Positions 48,961-51,814 of a DNA stretch of 51,814 bases are shown here, in pieces. Numbering within the stretch: the first letter of the stretch is position 1; each line of letters begins with the position of its first letter. The position numbers and the translations under genes are program-made. Origin of the DNA: a virus; IMG/VR virus record IMGVR_UViG_3300043786_001177, positions 1-51,814 of that record, one strand, 5' to 3'. The notes below the pieces were generated by a model. The model saw only the letters and a program-made list of their open reading frames with translations, did no database searches and was not told where the DNA came from.

Positions 48961-51015
48961 CTATCTGCTCGATCTTTCGTTCAAATACCGTTCCAGAACC
49001 TGCATGCTACGCGATCCGTCGTTTAGGTCAAAGTCCATTGAAAGACTGCTGCCGTTGACGAACCAATAGTCTCGACCGCCTGGCGCGTCGAACAGATCCT
49101 GAATTGTTTCCACGTTGGGAAACTTCTGTCGGATTTCGTCTTCCTGCCTTAGCCCTCGGATGTTGCGTTCGTATCCCAGAAGCGGCCACGTGTAGTAGCC
49201 GTTCATGCTCCCGCCCAGACTTCCTGCTGCACTCACCGAAATATCTTCGAATTCCGCCGCTCTGGCTTGTCGGACCATCTGTGAGAAGATTTGTGCCCCC
49301 TCGCCTTTGTATTGCGAACCGGCTCGGAAGTAGGCCGCATAGATCGACTTCCCCGAGATTTCGCGTTCCATGCGAAGTCCGCCAGGTCCTTCGACTTCAA
49401 TGCTGGTTCCGCTGACAGAGACTGTCGATCCTTCAGGTGCCCCCACGAATGACGCAGCATCGTCGATTCCCAGATTGCTGAGTTCGTACGAACTGCCTTC
49501 GCTGTCACTGTCGTAACCACCACCCTCCGCGTGTCCATAGTTTCTAGCCGCTTCGAACGACGAATCGGAATCCATGTTGTTCCATTCTTCGTCTGCGTAC
49601 TCCTGCAGAACATCGTCATCGTTCATCATTTCTTCGACTTTGTTGTCGATCAGTTGTTCGACTCCGGACGTCCACGACTTCCCGCGCCTCCATGCTGCAT
49701 AGATCTGGTCCGCAGCTTCATCATCGTCGATCTGAATAATCTCGGCGATATCATCTTCACCGGGGATGTTGACAACGCCTGGCTCTGATTGATTCAGCGA
49801 CGCCGTCACCAGATCAATCAGTTCCTCGACCTTGTCGTTGTCCAAATCACCATCTTTCCAGGCTGCTGCACTGTCCGTCAATTTAATTCTGATGGACTCC
49901 AGATCGGCATCTGTCATTTCCTTGCCGATTTTCAGCCCGCCGTCAATGGCCTCTTTGACGGTACTTTCGATCTGGTCCGCGACTTCTGCCTGACCTACAT
50001 CCAGATATTCCCAGTCGATATCCGGAAGCAACTCATCCAGGTTTTCACTGATCACATCTTTCGTGTCAACGTTTTCACGGACTGACTCGCCTACCCATTC
50101 AAGGAAATCAGAGTCTCGCATGCGATCACTGGTCCAGTCTTCCTGCACCTGCGACTGCGTGTAGCTGTCCAGATCATCCCATGAACTCGGCCCACTCACG
50201 CCAACGTCGGCGCTGCTTGCTTTTAGTGGCATCAGTTCATCGAACGACTTTTGTGCAGTCGGCTTGATCGCAATCGGCTTTTGCGCATCAGCCGGATTTT
50301 CCGCATAGTGCGCCCACAGCGCGGCTTTCTCATCGAACTCTTTGGCTTTCTTGAAATACAACTCCCTGTCATCGTCCCCCATGACTCTGGAAATCAGGTT
50401 TGGATCGGTTTGCGTTTCTCGCTTGATTGGAAGCAAGTTCCAGAGTTTTTGGGCATCCTGTTCGTACTGCGCCGCGATCTCACTGGATCGCTGTTGCGTC
50501 ATCGATCCTGCGGCATTATGGATCGCCGCTTTGGCCATCGGCGCCATCTGTGCTTTATCGATCGACTTCGGCGCGACCTTATGCATCAGCTTCACCGTCG
50601 CGCCTGTTGCCGCGTCAACGATTGCGGGCTTTTGTGGCTTCGGTGGCTTTGGTTCCTTGCCTGCTGCCTCACGTTGCTTCTGCATCGGTGACGGCTTCGG
50701 CTGCGGCTTTGGCTTTGGCGTGACCGGCTGTGCCTGCTGCGCGGGCTGTGCTGGCTTCTGCAGTGGCGCTGGCTTTCGCTTTGGAATCGCTGGCACTGTT
50801 CCGGCCTCTGGCTTCAAGCCCTGCGGCATGCGTCGCACGACCGGCCGTTCCTGCGCTGTGCCGTCATAGATCACGCCGTCGCCGTCGCCGTCGATCTCCT
50901 GCCCCGGACCGCCGCGTTTCTTCTTTCCCGGTGGACGCATACCGATCTTGCCAATCGCCTTGAGTGATTGCGCCTGTCGAAAGAACGAACTGGCGAAAGA
51001 TTCATTGCCGGACAT
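48961..51015 (-). CDS. Head-region protein with EF-hand-like loop and GNAT-like C-terminal domain, 684 aa
   Basis: The start is ATG 51015 (MSGNESFASSFFRQAQSLKA) without a strong ribosome-binding site. An EIDGDGDGVIYDGT loop (about residues 40-53) looks calcium-binding. A Pro/Lys/Gln-rich linker and an acidic helical region (about 230-500) follow. The C-terminal domain (514-684) has features of GNAT acetyltransferases: an acetyl-CoA loop-like YKGEGAQIF (569-577), a helix (VRQARAAEF) and NGYYTWPLLGYE (605-616). The general-base residue cannot be named. The GNAT assignment is an inference. The paralogue next to it shares the same C-terminal domain. Confidence 0.55.
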   Translation of the reverse strand: MSGNESFASSFFRQAQSLKAIGKIGMRPPGKKKRGGPGQEIDGDGDGVIYDGTAQERPVVRRMPQGLKPEAGTVPAIPKRKPAPLQKPAQPAQQAQPVTPKPKPQPKPSPMQKQREAAGKEPKPPKPQKPAIVDAATGATVKLMHKVAPKSIDKAQMAPMAKAAIHNAAGSMTQQRSSEIAAQYEQDAQKLWNLLPIKRETQTDPNLISRVMGDDDRELYFKKAKEFDEKAALWAHYAENPADAQKPIAIKPTAQKSFDELMPLKASSADVGVSGPSSWDDLDSYTQSQVQEDWTSDRMRDSDFLEWVGESVRENVDTKDVISENLDELLPDIDWEYLDVGQAEVADQIESTVKEAIDGGLKIGKEMTDADLESIRIKLTDSAAAWKDGDLDNDKVEELIDLVTASLNQSEPGVVNIPGEDDIAEIIQIDDDEAADQIYAAWRRGKSWTSGVEQLIDNKVEEMMNDDDVLQEYADEEWNNMDSDSSFEAARNYGHAEGGGYDSDSEGSSYELSNLGIDDAASFVGAPEGSTVSVSGTSIEVEGPGGLRMEREISGKSIYAAYFRAGSQYKGEGAQIFSQMVRQARAAEFEDISVSAAGSLGGSMNGYYTWPLLGYERNIRGLRQEDEIRQKFPNVETIQDLFDAPGGRDYWFVNGSSLSMDFDLNDGSRSMQVLERYLNERSSR

Positions 51016-51070
51016 ATTATTGCTTTCTGAGTTGAGTTTTCTTGTTGGAGAAATGCCAGCAATGGTTTTC

Positions 51071-51814
51071 TTACTTGTTGGCCTTTTCGTTCATATACCG
51101 TTCGAGCACTTTCATATTCCGCGACCCGTCACTCAGATCGAAATCCATCGAAAGAGTGCTGCCGTTCACGAACCACCAGTCTCGACCGCCTGGCGTATCG
51201 AACAGATCCTGCATGGTTTCGACTCCCGGAAAGTTCTGTCGAATTGCGTTGCGTTCGCTGACGTCGTCGATGTCCGCTTCGTATCCCACAAGCGGCCACG
51301 TGTAGTAGCCATTCATGCCGCCACCCAGTTCGCCTGCGGCCGTTACTGAGATATCCATGAATCCGGCTTCTCTGGCCTGTCGCACCATCTGCGCGAAGAT
51401 CTGCGCCCCCTCGCCCTTGTAACGTGAACCGGCATTAAAATTGGATGAATAGATCGACCCTTGGCTGATTTCTCGCTTCATGTACAGATCGCCGCGACCT
51501 TCGACGTTGATCGTAGTCCCGTCGACGGTCACAGTTGACCCATCTGGTGCGCCTACGAATGACGCGGCGTCTTCGATTCCAAGTTCTCGAAGTTCCGGTG
51601 AACTGATGGTGCTTGACTGCTCTGAATACTCTTCCGCATGTCCATGATCTTTTGCGGCTTGCAGCATCGCATCATCGTCCATGTTGTCCCATTCCATCTC
51701 CGCGTATTCCTGCAGCGTGTCGTCATCGCTCATTCTTGATTCGACTTCGTTATCGATCAAATCGTTGATGGCTTCCGACCGTCCTCGCTTCCAGATTTCA
51801 TATAATTGGCTGAC
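51071..51814 (-). CDS. Paralogue of the GNAT-like head-region protein, C-terminal part (runs off the right edge)
   Basis: The frame is open through the window edge, with 247 codons visible before the stop at 51071 and no start. It aligns well with the C-terminal 245 residues of the 684-residue neighbour: LIDNEVESRMSDDDTLQEYA, GIEDAASFVGAPDGSTVTV, YKGEGAQIFAQMVRQAREAGF and NGYYTWPLVGYE are shared almost unchanged. This is tandem duplication with divergence in the acidic linker. The same tentative GNAT-like reading applies. Its N-terminal domains lie outside the window. Confidence 0.7.
   Translation of the reverse strand, partial: VSQLYEIWKRGRSEAINDLIDNEVESRMSDDDTLQEYAEMEWDNMDDDAMLQAAKDHGHAEEYSEQSSTISSPELRELGIEDAASFVGAPDGSTVTVDGTTINVEGRGDLYMKREISQGSIYSSNFNAGSRYKGEGAQIFAQMVRQAREAGFMDISVTAAGELGGGMNGYYTWPLVGYEADIDDVSERNAIRQNFPGVETMQDLFDTPGGRDWWFVNGSTLSMDFDLSDGSRNMKVLERYMNEKANK

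Noticed and set aside
1-51814. tRNA genes, integrase, terminase and portal
   Set aside because: I looked for clover-leaf-like arrangements in gaps and for the usual protein motifs and found none. Absence in a window of this size does not exclude them elsewhere in the genome.

Overview
The window is a stretch of a tailed double-stranded DNA phage genome (or prophage). Every gene I accept lies on the minus strand, so transcription runs from position 51814 towards 1. The tail tube, the frameshifted tail-assembly-chaperone pair and a long tape measure protein, with no sheath gene, indicate a siphovirus with an HK97-type head. Large terminase and portal are not in the window and probably lie beyond the right edge. 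The host cannot be read from the sequence; the two lipoproteins point to a diderm bacterium, and a planctomycete-type host is only a guess.

Layout from right to left. 51814-46100: two tandem paralogues with a possible acetyltransferase-like C-terminal domain, a small protein, an intact zinc-dependent deacetylase of the histone-deacetylase superfamily, a degenerate 2H-phosphoesterase-like protein and a MuF-like head protein. 46075-39200: prohead protease, major capsid protein, a capsid-associated protein, connector and tail-completion genes. 39204-33310: small Cys-rich and membrane proteins, tail tube, tail assembly chaperones G and G-T joined by a canonical A AAA AAC slippery site, and the tape measure. 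33253-23408: distal tail, a hub-like protein, three tandem paralogues plus a fragment of a fourth, a double glycosyltransferase with an adjacent stand-alone copy of its Cys-rich domain, and two small membrane proteins. 23398-10589: a 2401-residue modular fibre, several fibre or appendage proteins including a collagen-like one, a 2-oxoglutarate/Fe(II) oxygenase and a sulfotransferase. 10431-6384: holin-like protein, lipoprotein, papain-like peptidase and a lipoprotein-thioredoxin-methyltransferase fusion. 6168-1: staphylococcal-type nuclease, thymidylate kinase, a triple ribbon-helix-helix-like protein, a Rad50/SMC-like ATPase and small unknown genes.

Genes are tightly packed with many TGATG, TAATG or ATGA couplings; no gap without a gene exceeds 300 bases. 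Transcription units end in hairpin-plus-T-tract terminators. At least eight units begin with a recurring CGTATGC-type box. The boxes before the capsid gene and the tail-chaperone gene share about 62 bases of promoter and leader. The boxes at 24207 and 32884 share a different 36-base element. Many ribosome-binding sites are G runs such as GGGGGTG rather than AGGAGG.

The most notable biology: (1) a deacetylase with all catalytic residues encoded among capsid genes next to possible acetyltransferase-like proteins; (2) an oxygenase, a sulfotransferase and a double glycosyltransferase placed around a collagen-like and modular fibre region, suggesting a fibre-decoration cassette; (3) the frameshift signal; (4) the phage-wide promoter/leader elements. 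No tRNA, CRISPR array, integrase or insertion sequence was seen.
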